Positions 1 through 5,611 of a stretch of 5,611 nt of DNA are shown piece by piece (the stretch's first letter is position 1; each line of letters opens with the position of its first letter). The stretch comes from Lysobacteraceae bacterium (GTDB taxonomy: Bacteria; Pseudomonadota; Gammaproteobacteria; Xanthomonadales; Xanthomonadaceae). The notes under the pieces were generated by a model, which saw only the letters and a list, made by a program, of their open reading frames with translations, was not told the origin of the DNA and ran no database searches. The translations under genes were made by a program, and so were the position numbers. The DNA is taken from contig JAQGOI010000134.1 in NCBI GenBank assembly GCA_028293685.1, positions 1-5,611 of the forward strand, in the 5' to 3' direction.

Positions 1-780
1 ATCCTGTATGCCGACGTCACCAACCAGGACGTAATGCTGTACCTGTTCCTGTTGTTCTTCACCGCAGGGATCATCGTCAGCGGCATTGCAGCGCAGCGGC
101 AGTGGCACCGCCAATACATCGACTACCGTGCGTTGGCCGAAGGATTGCGGGTGCAGTCGTTCTGGCGGCGCGGCGGGATCGTCGATGTCAGCACGCCGGC
201 GTTCGCGCTGGACAACTTCCTGCAGAAACAGGACGTGGAGCTCGGCTGGATCCGCAACGTGATGCGTGGCGCAAGCCTGGACGGCATCCTGCAACCCACG
301 ATCGTGTCTCCAGCGCAGATGGCCGAAGTGATCGAGGAATGGATCGGGACCACGCAGTCACCTGGCCAGCTCCAGTACTACGCCGCCACCGCCGCCCGAC
401 GCGCGCGGCTCCACGCGGTTGCCAAGCTGATCGGCAACGCCTGCCTGTGGCTGGGTATCGGCATCAGCCTGCTGCTGGCGGTGTTCGCCCGGCAGATCGA
501 CGGCCGCATGCAGAACCTGCTCGTCGCGGCGATGGGCGTGCTGTCGGTGGCCGTCGCCGTCCACGAAGCGTATGTCTACAAAAAAGCCGACAAGGAGCTG
601 ATCAAGCAATACCGTTTCATGCACCGGATATTCAGTGCCGCGCGACACCGGTTGAAGACTGCTGCGAACCTGCGCGAACAACAACACATCCTGCGCGTCC
701 TGGGCGAGGCGGCACTGGCCGAACATGCGGAATGGACGCTCATGCACCGCGAGCGGCCGCTGGAGCACTCGCGGATCTGA
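1..780 (+). CDS. C-terminal part of a SLATT-like multi-pass membrane protein (5' partial)
   Basis: The reading frame is open from base 1, so the N-terminus almost certainly lies upstream. An internal ATG at 34 has only a weak AGGA 4 nt before it and would start directly in a membrane helix. Counting from that ATG, hydrophobic helices lie at residues 1-20, 132-151 and 159-181. Between the first and second is a soluble segment with YRALAEGLRVQSFW (31-44) and ELGWIRNVMR (69-78). A basic helical segment (112-126) precedes the second helix. After the third come a charged helical tail and a conserved-looking end, LAEHAEW...HRERPLE (228-244). From memory, this pattern (YRaLAEgLRVq-fW, dELxWIR, paired helices, ExxxW...RPL end) is that of SLATT proteins, predicted pore-forming effectors that often follow a SLOG nucleotide-sensor domain. 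The N-terminal domain is not visible, so sensor type and function are inference. The gene ends convergently with the minus-strand gene at 887-1351. Membrane location is well supported; the family call is moderate. Confidence 0.72.
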   Translation: MLYADVTNQDVMLYLFLLFFTAGIIVSGIAAQRQWHRQYIDYRALAEGLRVQSFWRRGGIVDVSTPAFALDNFLQKQDVELGWIRNVMRGASLDGILQPTIVSPAQMAEVIEEWIGTTQSPGQLQYYAATAARRARLHAVAKLIGNACLWLGIGISLLLAVFARQIDGRMQNLLVAAMGVLSVAVAVHEAYVYKKADKELIKQYRFMHRIFSAARHRLKTAANLREQQHILRVLGEAALAEHAEWTLMHRERPLEHSRI

Positions 781-832
781 GGATCGTGTCGCGCCTTCGT
801 CCTGCAGGATCGACTACGCGGCAGCGCGGGCG

Positions 833-865
833 AAAAAAACCCCGCCGATGACCATCGGCAGGGTT
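833..865 (-). terminator. Intrinsic terminator of the Pro/His-rich protein gene
   Basis: Read on the minus strand, AACCCTGCCGAT pairs with ATCGGCGGGGTT around a GGTC loop, giving a 12-bp stem. Seven T residues (833-839) follow, the first two being part of the stem. The single imperfect pair is a G-U wobble in minus-strand RNA but an A-C mismatch in plus-strand RNA, and only the minus strand has the T-run. Both points orient it to the gene ending at 887, 21 nt away. Confidence 0.9.
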
Positions 866-886
866 GGAATTGCATCGCGAACGGAC

Positions 887-1351
887 TCAGCCGCCCGACG
901 GAGGTGTCGGCGGGGCTGGCGGAGCAGGCTCGGGAGCCGGTACGGGATCCGGAGCCGGCATCGGCGCCATGGGAGGAGCGGGAGGCGGTACGGAATCCGG
1001 AGCCGGCATCGGCGCCATGGGAGCAGCGGGAGGCGGTACGGGGATCTGGCTGCTGGTCGGCGTGACGACCGCGTGGTCCATGCTGTGGTCGATGCGCATG
1101 CCGTTTTCCATGTCGGCTCCGCCGGTGTGACGGTGATGCGTGCGGTGATGACGCGCGTGGCGCTTGTGCGTGGCTGTCGACGTGGTCGTGGTGGTCGAAC
1201 TGCTGGTGTTGGGGGTCGGCGCTGTCGCCGGCTCGGCCTGCGGCGTGCTTTGCGCCATGGAGGGGTCGGTCTGGGGGGCGTCCTGCGCCATCGCGGCGGC
1301 GCTGGCAAGCGCGAGTGTCAGCGCGGTGGCTAGAAGGGTACGGGCATGCAT
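887..1351 (-). CDS. Exported Pro/Ala/His-rich repeat protein, function unknown
   Basis: This is a 154-residue protein I do not recognise as a named family. The start is supported by AGGAG (plus-strand 1360-1364) 8 nt before the ATG. Residues 1-23 form a typical Sec signal peptide with likely cleavage after AMA, so the protein should be periplasmic or secreted. The mature part is low complexity: an Ala/Pro/Gln/Thr stretch (24-48), a Ser/Thr run (50-60), a His/Arg cluster with seven His in residues 62-75, a Met/His segment (81-93, ENGMRIDHSMDH), and a Pro/Ala tail from 104. The tail holds two copies of PPPAxPMAPMPAPDxV (106-121 and 122-137) and a degenerate continuation. The His and Met clusters suggest metal binding, but that is inference; the Pro-rich part could act as a spacer across the periplasm. 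The signal peptide, Shine-Dalgarno and matching intrinsic terminator argue that it is a real gene rather than a GC-rich artefact. It appears to be a single-gene transcript. Confidence 0.82.
   Translation of the reverse strand: MHARTLLATALTLALASAAAMAQDAPQTDPSMAQSTPQAEPATAPTPNTSSSTTTTTSTATHKRHARHHRTHHRHTGGADMENGMRIDHSMDHAVVTPTSSQIPVPPPAAPMAPMPAPDSVPPPAPPMAPMPAPDPVPAPEPAPPAPPTPPSGG
931..1049 (-). repeat. Tandem 48-bp direct repeat inside the Pro-rich protein gene
   Basis: Two adjacent 48-bp units, 931-978 and 979-1026, differ at only three positions (937/985, 946/994 and 976/1024). A partial third unit begins at 1027 and decays by about 1049. The period is a multiple of three, so the array encodes a 16-residue peptide repeat (PPPAxPMAPMPAPDxV) and keeps frame if units are gained or lost. 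The very low divergence points to a recent duplication. Confidence 0.9.
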
Positions 1352-1384
1352 GGCGTTCTCTCCTGAACTGAAGTGGGGGATGAC

Positions 1385-1404
1385 CGTGGGCGCCGTGGCC
1401 CACG
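1385..1404. promoter_or_regulatory. Inverted repeat in the leader of the Pro/His-rich gene
   Basis: CGTGGGC (1385-1391) and GCCCACG (1398-1404) are perfect 7-bp arms around a 6-nt spacer, 34 nt upstream of the start codon at 1351. A second, bulged inverted repeat lies further upstream: GTGAC-T-GCC (1423-1431) against GGC-GTCAC (1437-1444), running into a CACGTG palindrome. These could be operator sites or leader hairpins. I could not identify a convincing sigma-70 or ECF promoter for either flanking gene in 1352-1610, so any role is conjecture. Confidence 0.3.
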
Positions 1405-1610
1405 ATTCGTAACCTTACCCCTGTGACTGCCGCGGAGGCGTCACGTGCTGATAACAACGAACCGTGCATTTGGCCCGGGCTGCATCCAGGCGCAGCGCCG
1501 GCTGTCGATCCGACGATGTTTCGTTCGTCGTCAGGAAAGAGAAGCCCCGACACCGGACTCACCCGATGCGGAACCCGATCGACAACAAGACGACACAAGG
1601 AGAACCCCCG

Positions 1611-1976
1611 ATGCGATTTCTGTCCCTGGTCCGTATCAACGAACACGCCGGCACGCAGATCACTCCCAGGCTCATGGCGGACATGGGCAAGCTGATGGAC
1701 GAAATGACCAAAGCCGGCGTCCTCGTGAGCACTGCCGGGCTTCGCCCGACGTCCGAAGGCGTGCGGGTCCGACTGTCCAAGGGCACGACGACGGTGATCG
1801 ATGGTCCATTCACCGAAACCAAGGAAGTCGTTGGCGGTTACGCCATGCTTGAAACGAAGACGAAGGAAGAGGCGATCGAAGCGACGAGGCGTTTCCTGCA
1901 TGTGCATGGGGACGAGTGGGAGATCGAATGTGAAGTGCGCCAGGTCGAGGCTCCGGCTTTCGAGGACGGTAAATAG
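1611..1976 (+). CDS. YciI-like (YCII-related, DGPF-type) protein
   Basis: This is a 121-residue cytosolic protein with no signal peptide or membrane segment. The ATG at 1611 is chosen because AAGGAGA (1597-1603) sits 8 nt upstream and the protein then begins MRFLSLVRINE, as family members do. In-frame starts further upstream lack such a site. It carries the family signature: a first strand at 1-9, a helix at about 18-36, AGLRPTSEG (42-50), the loop IDGPFTETKEVVGGY (63-77), then a strand, a helix (83-98) and a C-terminal strand. Its length is typical of the stand-alone form. YciI-like folds are dimeric ferredoxin-like alpha/beta proteins; most DGPF-type members have no proven reaction. Many are encoded beside an ECF sigma factor, but none is seen here. 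The DUF1223 gene follows after 72 nt on the same strand, so the two may be co-transcribed. Confidence 0.9.
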   Translation: MRFLSLVRINEHAGTQITPRLMADMGKLMDEMTKAGVLVSTAGLRPTSEGVRVRLSKGTTTVIDGPFTETKEVVGGYAMLETKTKEEAIEATRRFLHVHGDEWEIECEVRQVEAPAFEDGK

Positions 1977-2048
1977 CCGGCCGCTAGCGCGCGCGGGCAT
2001 CGCAAGTCGACGGCTGTGGCAGAACCAAAGAAGCGTGAGGAGCTGGCG

Positions 2049-2810
2049 ATGCAGCACGTGGCTATCCTGATTGCCACCACATTGGCAATGTCGTCCGGAT
2101 CGGCGAATGACCGGTGCGCCGTGCAAAGCGCTGCGCACACGGTTCCGCTCGTGGAGCTGTACACGTCGGAGGGGTGCAGCAGCTGTCCGCCGGCCGACCG
2201 GTGGTTGTCGCGACGATTCGCCTCGGGTGATGCGAACTACCTTGCATTCCACGTCGACTATTGGGACGACATCGGCTGGCCCGATCGTTTTGCATCCCAT
2301 CGGTACACGCTGCGTCAGCGCGCACGGGTTGCCGCCACGGGCAGCACCATCGTGTATACGCCCCAGGTGATGGTGGGGTCTTCGGTGCAGGCGAAATGGA
2401 GTGCCGGCGACAATGCCTGGGGCCAGACGTTGCAGAAGGCCGCGCGGCCGGTACGCGTCGGTCTGGCGCTGCGCATGCAACCCGATTCGGCAGGGTGGCA
2501 GGCGACAATCGGCGCGACGCCGATCGGAACACTTGGCGACGGTGCCCAGCTCTGGCTCGCGCGCCATGTCGACGCGCAGACCAGCGTCGTCAACGCCGGA
2601 GAGAACAGTGGCGTGACGCTGCACCATGACCGCGTCGTTCTGCAGCTGCTTGGACCCTGGTCTGTTTCCGGCGGAACCGTCGTACGACGCGTCCGCTTGC
2701 CCGCTCACGCCGGGCCGTGGGGCGTGACTGCGTTCGTGCAGGCGCGAAATGGCGATGTCCTGCAGTCATTGAACCTCGATGCCGCTTCGTGCCAGGGGTT
2801 CAAGCGCTAA
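2049..2810 (+). CDS. Exported DUF1223 family protein (thioredoxin-like, CxxC)
   Basis: This is a 253-residue protein. The ATG at 2049 is preferred over the in-frame ATG at 2016 because GAGGAG (2037-2042) lies 6 nt upstream and the signal peptide (1-19, MQHVAILIATTLAMSSGSA) then starts correctly, predicting a periplasmic protein. DUF1223 landmarks are clear: VELYTSEGCSSCPPAD (35-50) with the C43-x-x-C46 pair in a thioredoxin-like position, LAFHVDYWDDIGW (65-77), the FASxxYTxRQR segment (81-91) and VYTPQVMVGS (102-111). The remaining ~140 residues form the family's C-terminal beta-rich part. The family has a thioredoxin-like core and a conserved CxxC; its substrate is not established. A periplasmic disulfide or redox role is inference. 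Two extra cysteines (C23 and C248) lie near the ends of the mature protein. Closely spaced after the YciI-like gene. Confidence 0.92.
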   Translation: MQHVAILIATTLAMSSGSANDRCAVQSAAHTVPLVELYTSEGCSSCPPADRWLSRRFASGDANYLAFHVDYWDDIGWPDRFASHRYTLRQRARVAATGSTIVYTPQVMVGSSVQAKWSAGDNAWGQTLQKAARPVRVGLALRMQPDSAGWQATIGATPIGTLGDGAQLWLARHVDAQTSVVNAGENSGVTLHHDRVVLQLLGPWSVSGGTVVRRVRLPAHAGPWGVTAFVQARNGDVLQSLNLDAASCQGFKR

Positions 2811-2906
2811 CGCTTCGCGTTGCGTTGCTGTCGAGCTTCGTTGTAGCCGAACTGATCGACACGTGCATGGATTCAAGCTCGACAGCGGTGTTGCTTGCCG
2901 CTGTCG
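2802..2906. repeat. Overlapping inverted repeats after the DUF1223 gene, able to form alternative hairpins
   Basis: A small inverted repeat, AAGCG (2802-2806) and CGCTT (2811-2815), spans the stop codon. Beyond it, GCTGTCGAGCTT (2827-2838) is perfectly complementary to AAGCTCGACAGC (2875-2886), giving 12 bp with a 36-nt loop. The segment 2880-2888 (CGACAGCGG) is also perfectly complementary to CCGCTGTCG (2898-2906), giving 9 bp with a 9-nt loop. Both stems use bases 2880-2886, so they exclude each other. No T-run follows, so neither is a canonical intrinsic terminator. It may stabilise the 3' end of the upstream mRNA or act as a switch; function is unproven. Confidence 0.6.
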
Positions 2907-2987
2907 CGACCTAATTGCGTTGAGCCAATCATCCCCGGTGGCATGAGCGCATGGAAGCCGGGATTGATTCGGGCGCGTTCGACCGCT

Positions 2988-3022
2988 GCGAGTACTGACT
3001 CGCGATGCCGGTTCGGCCGGCA
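2988..3022. promoter_or_regulatory. Two adjacent short hairpins upstream of the ScyD/ScyE-family gene
   Basis: GCGAGT (2988-2993) and ACTCGC (2998-3003) are perfect arms around ACTG. TGCCGG (3006-3011) and CCGGCA (3017-3022) are perfect arms around a TTCGG loop. The pair sits 61 nt before the start codon at 3083, where it could lie in the mRNA leader. I see no known riboswitch and no clear promoter in 2887-3082. Confidence 0.35.
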
Positions 3023-3082
3023 GCACCGCGCACGTGGCGAAGCGGCACCGCCTGGATCTGCCGCACATCTGGAGAGACTCCC

Positions 3083-4234
3083 ATGATTTCCCGTGTCCAT
3101 GCTGGCGTGAGCGCTCTGGCGCTCGGCCTTGCTGTTGCCCTGCTGCCCGCCCACGCGGCGACCAGCACACGCCCCATCCACGCGCAGGACATCGCCGACC
3201 TGGTGCAGCCGCAAGCTGCACGACTGGTCACGGTGTCGGTCTACGCCACTGGCCTGAACAATCCGCGTGGACTCAAGTTCGGTCCAGACGGATACCTCTA
3301 TGTTGCCGAGGGTGGGACCGGGGGCATTCATTCGACCGTGGGCAAATGCCCGCAGGTACTCGCTCCGATCGGCCCCTACACGGGAAGCGCCACCGGTGCG
3401 CGGATCTCAAAGATCAGCTCCACTGGTGTCCGTACGACGGTGAGCGGCAATTTGCCATCCAGCCAGACGTCGGCTGGCAGCGGAGCGCTTACCAGCGGCG
3501 TCGCGGACATCGCATTCATCGGCCATACGCTGTATGCGCTGATCGGCGGTGCGGGCTGCTCGCATGGCGTCGTCGGAAGGGACAACGCCTTGGTCCGCAT
3601 TGGTGCCAATGGTGTGCCGGCGCTGGTTGCTGACCTGAGCAAGTACCAGAAGAGCCATCCGGTGGTGAACCCTGAGGCCGACGATTTCGAGCCCGACGGC
3701 ACGTGGTACAGCATGATCGCCGGCACCAATTCGGTATTTGCGGTCGAGCCCAACCATGGTGAGCTGGTACGCATTTCCACGACGACTGGTGACGTGCGAC
3801 GCGTCGCCGATATCTCCGCCAGCCAGGGTCACATCGTCCCGACTGCGATTGCGGGGCACGACGGCAACTTCTTCGTGGGCAATCTCAACACATTCCCGAT
3901 CACGGAAGGCGCGTCGAAAGTGTTGAAAATCACCCAGACGGGCCATGTCAGCACGGCCGTTACCGGGCTGACGACGGTGCTCGGCGTGCAGTTCGACCAC
4001 AGCGGCCGCATGTACGTGTTGCAGAACACGACGGGCAATCCGTTTCCGACCCCGGGAACCGGCAACATCGTCCGGGTCTGCGCCGACGGCTCGTTGCAGA
4101 CGATCGTGTCCGGTCTGACGCTTCCGACCGCGATGACGTTCGGTCCCAACGGCGACATCTTCGTTTCGAATGTCGGCTTCGGCCCACCTCCTGTCGGGCT
4201 CGGGCAAGTACTGCGCATCCATATGGCCAATTGA
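3083..4234 (+). CDS. Exported ScyD/ScyE family beta-propeller protein
   Basis: This is a 383-residue protein starting at the ATG with GGAGAG (3071-3076) 6 nt upstream. Residues 1-25 form a Sec signal peptide (basic start, ALALGLAVALL core, cleavage after AHA), so it acts outside the cytoplasm. The mature part is a repeated-blade protein with NHL-like strands: NPRGLKFGPDGYLYVAEGG (60-78), GVADIAFIGHTLYALIGG (139-156), PTAIAGHDGNFFVGN (253-267), GVQFDHSGRMYVLQ (301-314) and PTAMTFGPNGDIFVSN (348-363). This fits a six-bladed propeller. The opening YATGLNNPRGLKFGPDG and the ARISKIS stretch are typical of the ScyD/ScyE family. That family is named for cyanobacterial scytonemin-cluster genes but is widespread in other bacteria without a known reaction. 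No scytonemin biosynthesis gene is seen here, so the name is a family label only. It seems to be a single-gene unit, ending against a convergent MFS gene. Confidence 0.88.
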   Translation: MISRVHAGVSALALGLAVALLPAHAATSTRPIHAQDIADLVQPQAARLVTVSVYATGLNNPRGLKFGPDGYLYVAEGGTGGIHSTVGKCPQVLAPIGPYTGSATGARISKISSTGVRTTVSGNLPSSQTSAGSGALTSGVADIAFIGHTLYALIGGAGCSHGVVGRDNALVRIGANGVPALVADLSKYQKSHPVVNPEADDFEPDGTWYSMIAGTNSVFAVEPNHGELVRISTTTGDVRRVADISASQGHIVPTAIAGHDGNFFVGNLNTFPITEGASKVLKITQTGHVSTAVTGLTTVLGVQFDHSGRMYVLQNTTGNPFPTPGTGNIVRVCADGSLQTIVSGLTLPTAMTFGPNGDIFVSNVGFGPPPVGLGQVLRIHMAN

Positions 4235-4244
4235 GCCGTCGCTG

Positions 4245-4270
4245 CGGCGGGCGGCTGCCGTCGCCCGCCG
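4245..4270 (+). terminator. Terminator-like hairpin after the ScyD/ScyE-family gene
   Basis: Starting 11 nt after the stop codon, CGGCGGGCGGC (4245-4255) pairs with GTCGCCCGCCG (4260-4270) around a TGCC loop. This gives 11 bp, with one G-U wobble in plus-strand RNA that would be an A-C mismatch in minus-strand RNA. The following ATGTCGCTCTTACG is only weakly T-rich, so it is not a classic intrinsic terminator. Position and wobble favour the plus-strand gene. The rest of 4271-4352 shows nothing I can assign. Confidence 0.5.
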
Positions 4271-4352
4271 ATGTCGCTCTTACGCGCGGCAGCACAGCGA
4301 TGTCGATGATGATTCAGCAGGGTCGCGCCCGATCGAAAGCAGCGAGTGGAAC

Positions 4353-5611
4353 TCATGCCGCCGGTTTTGTGATCAGGTCCACTTCGTCTTCGGCCTCCAG
4401 CAGTCCGCGCTGGATGTATATTGGTTTTGATTCCCGCCGCAGCCGTGGCATGTGGTGCGCGAACAGCAGCGACACAAGCAGGCAGTATCCCGCACAGGCG
4501 AAGACCATCGTGTGGAACCCGAAGCGGCTGGCGATCGCGCCGCCCGCCAGGCTTCCGAGGGGAACGGTGGCCATGAACGCCATGGTGAACAGGCTCATGA
4601 CGCGCCCGCGCTTGTCCTCGTCCACGACCGACTGCAGGATCGTGTTGCAGCAACCCATCTGCAACATCATCGACGCGCCGAGCACGGCGAGCACGGGCAG
4701 CGCGAACCACAGGCTGTTCGCGAATCCGAACACGGCCAGTGCACCTGCGTAGACGAAGGAGCTGATCAGGGCCAGCCGGCCCATGCCGATCACCGATTTG
4801 CGGGTGGCCAGGTAGGCGGTGCCGATGACCGAGCCCAGCGCCGACGCCGAACTGAGGTAACCGAGCGTGTTGGCATTGCCCGCGATCGACTTGACGAATA
4901 CCGGCAGCAGCATCGCGTAAGCCATGCCACCAAACCCGAAGATCGCCAGCAGCAGGATGGGCGCACGGATCGGCGTCGTACGGGCGGCATAGACCAGGCC
5001 GTCCCTGAGTTCGTCGATCACGCTGTCGCGCCGTGGGCGAGCCACCGGATTGAAGTTTCCGCGAATCATCATCAACGCCCCGATGACGGCAACGTAGCTG
5101 GCGGCATTGATTGCGAAGCACATGCCTTCGCCCAGTGCGGCGACCACGAAGCCGGCAATGGCGGGGCCCAGCAGTCGCGAGAAATTCATCAGGCTGGAGT
5201 TCATGGCGATTGTCGCGGGGAGGTCCTGCTTTCGCTTGACCATGGATACGACGAACGCGGAGCGCACTGGCATGTCGAAGGCGTTGATCACGCCCATGAC
5301 GATGCCTAGCGCAACCAGATGCCAGATCTGCAGTCGATGGCTGAGGGTGAGAAAGGCCAGCGCGCTTGCCTGTGCCATTGCGCTGGCCTGTGTGAGCACG
5401 ATGATCCGGTGCCGGTTGAAGCGATCGGACAGCACGCCGGCCAGCGGCATCACCAGCAAGGAGGGCAACTGACTCGATACGCCCACGACGGCAAGCATCA
5501 CGGCCGAACCCGTCAGTTTGTAGGTCAGCCAGCTCAACGCGATCTGTTGCATCCAGGTGCCGACCTGCGAGATCAACTGGCCGCCGAAATAAAGCGAATA
5601 GTCGCGGTTCG
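4353..5611 (-). CDS. EntS-like MFS exporter (MFS_3 family), 5' partial
   Basis: The frame stays open to the right window edge, so the true start lies beyond it. A TTG at 5576 could be read as a start but falls inside the conserved first-helix region: the codons before it encode NRDYSLYFGGQ, which leads into LISQVGTWMQQIALSWLTY as in other MFS_3 proteins. Residues below count from that TTG. The loop between helices 2 and 3 has the MFS motif GVLSDRFNRHR (47-57). The family signature AFDMPVRSAF (99-108) and MNSSLMNFSRLLGPAIAG (125-142) follow, and the second-half counterpart is DEDKRGRVMSLF...PLGSLAGG (319-346). About eleven to twelve hydrophobic helices span the visible part; residues 377-407 are a charged cytoplasmic tail (EAEDEVDLITKPAA). 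Such proteins are inner-membrane, proton-driven exporters; EntS exports enterobactin. The substrate here cannot be told from sequence: no siderophore, drug-resistance or regulatory gene is visible nearby. Convergent with the ScyD/ScyE-family gene, 118 nt apart. Confidence 0.92.
   Translation of the reverse strand, partial: NRDYSLYFGGQLISQVGTWMQQIALSWLTYKLTGSAVMLAVVGVSSQLPSLLVMPLAGVLSDRFNRHRIIVLTQASAMAQASALAFLTLSHRLQIWHLVALGIVMGVINAFDMPVRSAFVVSMVKRKQDLPATIAMNSSLMNFSRLLGPAIAGFVVAALGEGMCFAINAASYVAVIGALMMIRGNFNPVARPRRDSVIDELRDGLVYAARTTPIRAPILLLAIFGFGGMAYAMLLPVFVKSIAGNANTLGYLSSASALGSVIGTAYLATRKSVIGMGRLALISSFVYAGALAVFGFANSLWFALPVLAVLGASMMLQMGCCNTILQSVVDEDKRGRVMSLFTMAFMATVPLGSLAGGAIASRFGFHTMVFACAGYCLLVSLLFAHHMPRLRRESKPIYIQRGLLEAEDEVDLITKPAA

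Noticed and set aside
102..851. Open plus-strand frame of 249 codons overlapping the first gene
   Set aside because: It is Arg/Ala/Pro-rich and runs through the terminator of the neighbouring gene; the frame-1 translation has coherent membrane helices and family motifs.
1570..1595. GGAACC followed by CGAC as an ECF-type sigma promoter for the YciI-like gene
   Set aside because: The resulting transcription start would fall at or beyond the Shine-Dalgarno (1597-1603), so it could not drive translation from 1611.
1423..1852. Short plus-strand frames upstream of and inside the YciI-like gene
   Set aside because: None has a Shine-Dalgarno or recognisable motif, and they overlap the well-supported YciI-like frame.
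576..2708. Open minus-strand frame of 710 codons
   Set aside because: It runs antisense through four supported genes and an intergenic region, its product is Arg/His/Ser/Pro-rich with no recognisable domain, and it reflects the lack of stop codons in GC-rich DNA.
3829..5121. Open minus-strand frame of 430 codons
   Set aside because: It overlaps the MFS gene in another frame and is antisense to the ScyD/ScyE gene. Its translation is Arg-rich and featureless.
4452..5309. Open plus-strand frame of 285 codons
   Set aside because: It lies wholly antisense to the MFS gene, whose conserved motifs are unmistakable. The His/Asp/Arg-rich translation is a shadow.
5574..5576. TTG as the real start of the MFS gene
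   Set aside because: There are conserved family residues immediately upstream in the same frame and no Shine-Dalgarno, so the gene continues past the window edge.

Overview
The window is GC-rich, with dense G/C third positions and long spurious ORFs on the antisense strands, as expected of a high-GC proteobacterium. The mix of genes (a SLATT-like membrane protein, a DUF1223 protein, a YciI-like protein, a ScyD/ScyE-family propeller and an EntS-like MFS exporter) would fit a Xanthomonadales-type gammaproteobacterium. That placement is inference; no rRNA or taxonomic marker is present.

Layout: (1) 1-780, plus strand: the C-terminal part of a longer membrane protein whose N-terminus lies upstream of the window. 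It resembles the SLATT (SMODS/SLOG-associated transmembrane) effector class. (2) 833-1351, minus strand: a small exported Pro/Ala/His-rich protein with a tandem 16-residue repeat, followed by a clear intrinsic terminator. It converges on gene 1. (3) 1352-1610: a divergent intergenic region with several short inverted repeats. (4) 1611-2810, plus strand: a YciI-like (DGPF-type) protein and an exported DUF1223 thioredoxin-like protein, 72 nt apart and possibly co-transcribed. (5) 2811-3082: an intergenic region unusually rich in perfect inverted repeats, including two mutually exclusive hairpins. (6) 3083-4234, plus strand: an exported beta-propeller of the ScyD/ScyE family, followed by a terminator-like hairpin. 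(7) 4353-5611, minus strand: an EntS-like (MFS_3) major facilitator exporter, cut at its N-terminus by the window edge and convergent with gene 6.

No single pathway links the genes. Three of the six products carry signal peptides and two are integral membrane proteins, so the region is mostly about the envelope and periplasm. The best candidates for something under-described are the truncated SLATT-like protein at the left edge, which may belong to a nucleotide-sensing defence or conflict system, and the structured intergenic region between the DUF1223 and ScyD/ScyE genes. No tRNA, rRNA, CRISPR array, transposase or phage gene is visible.
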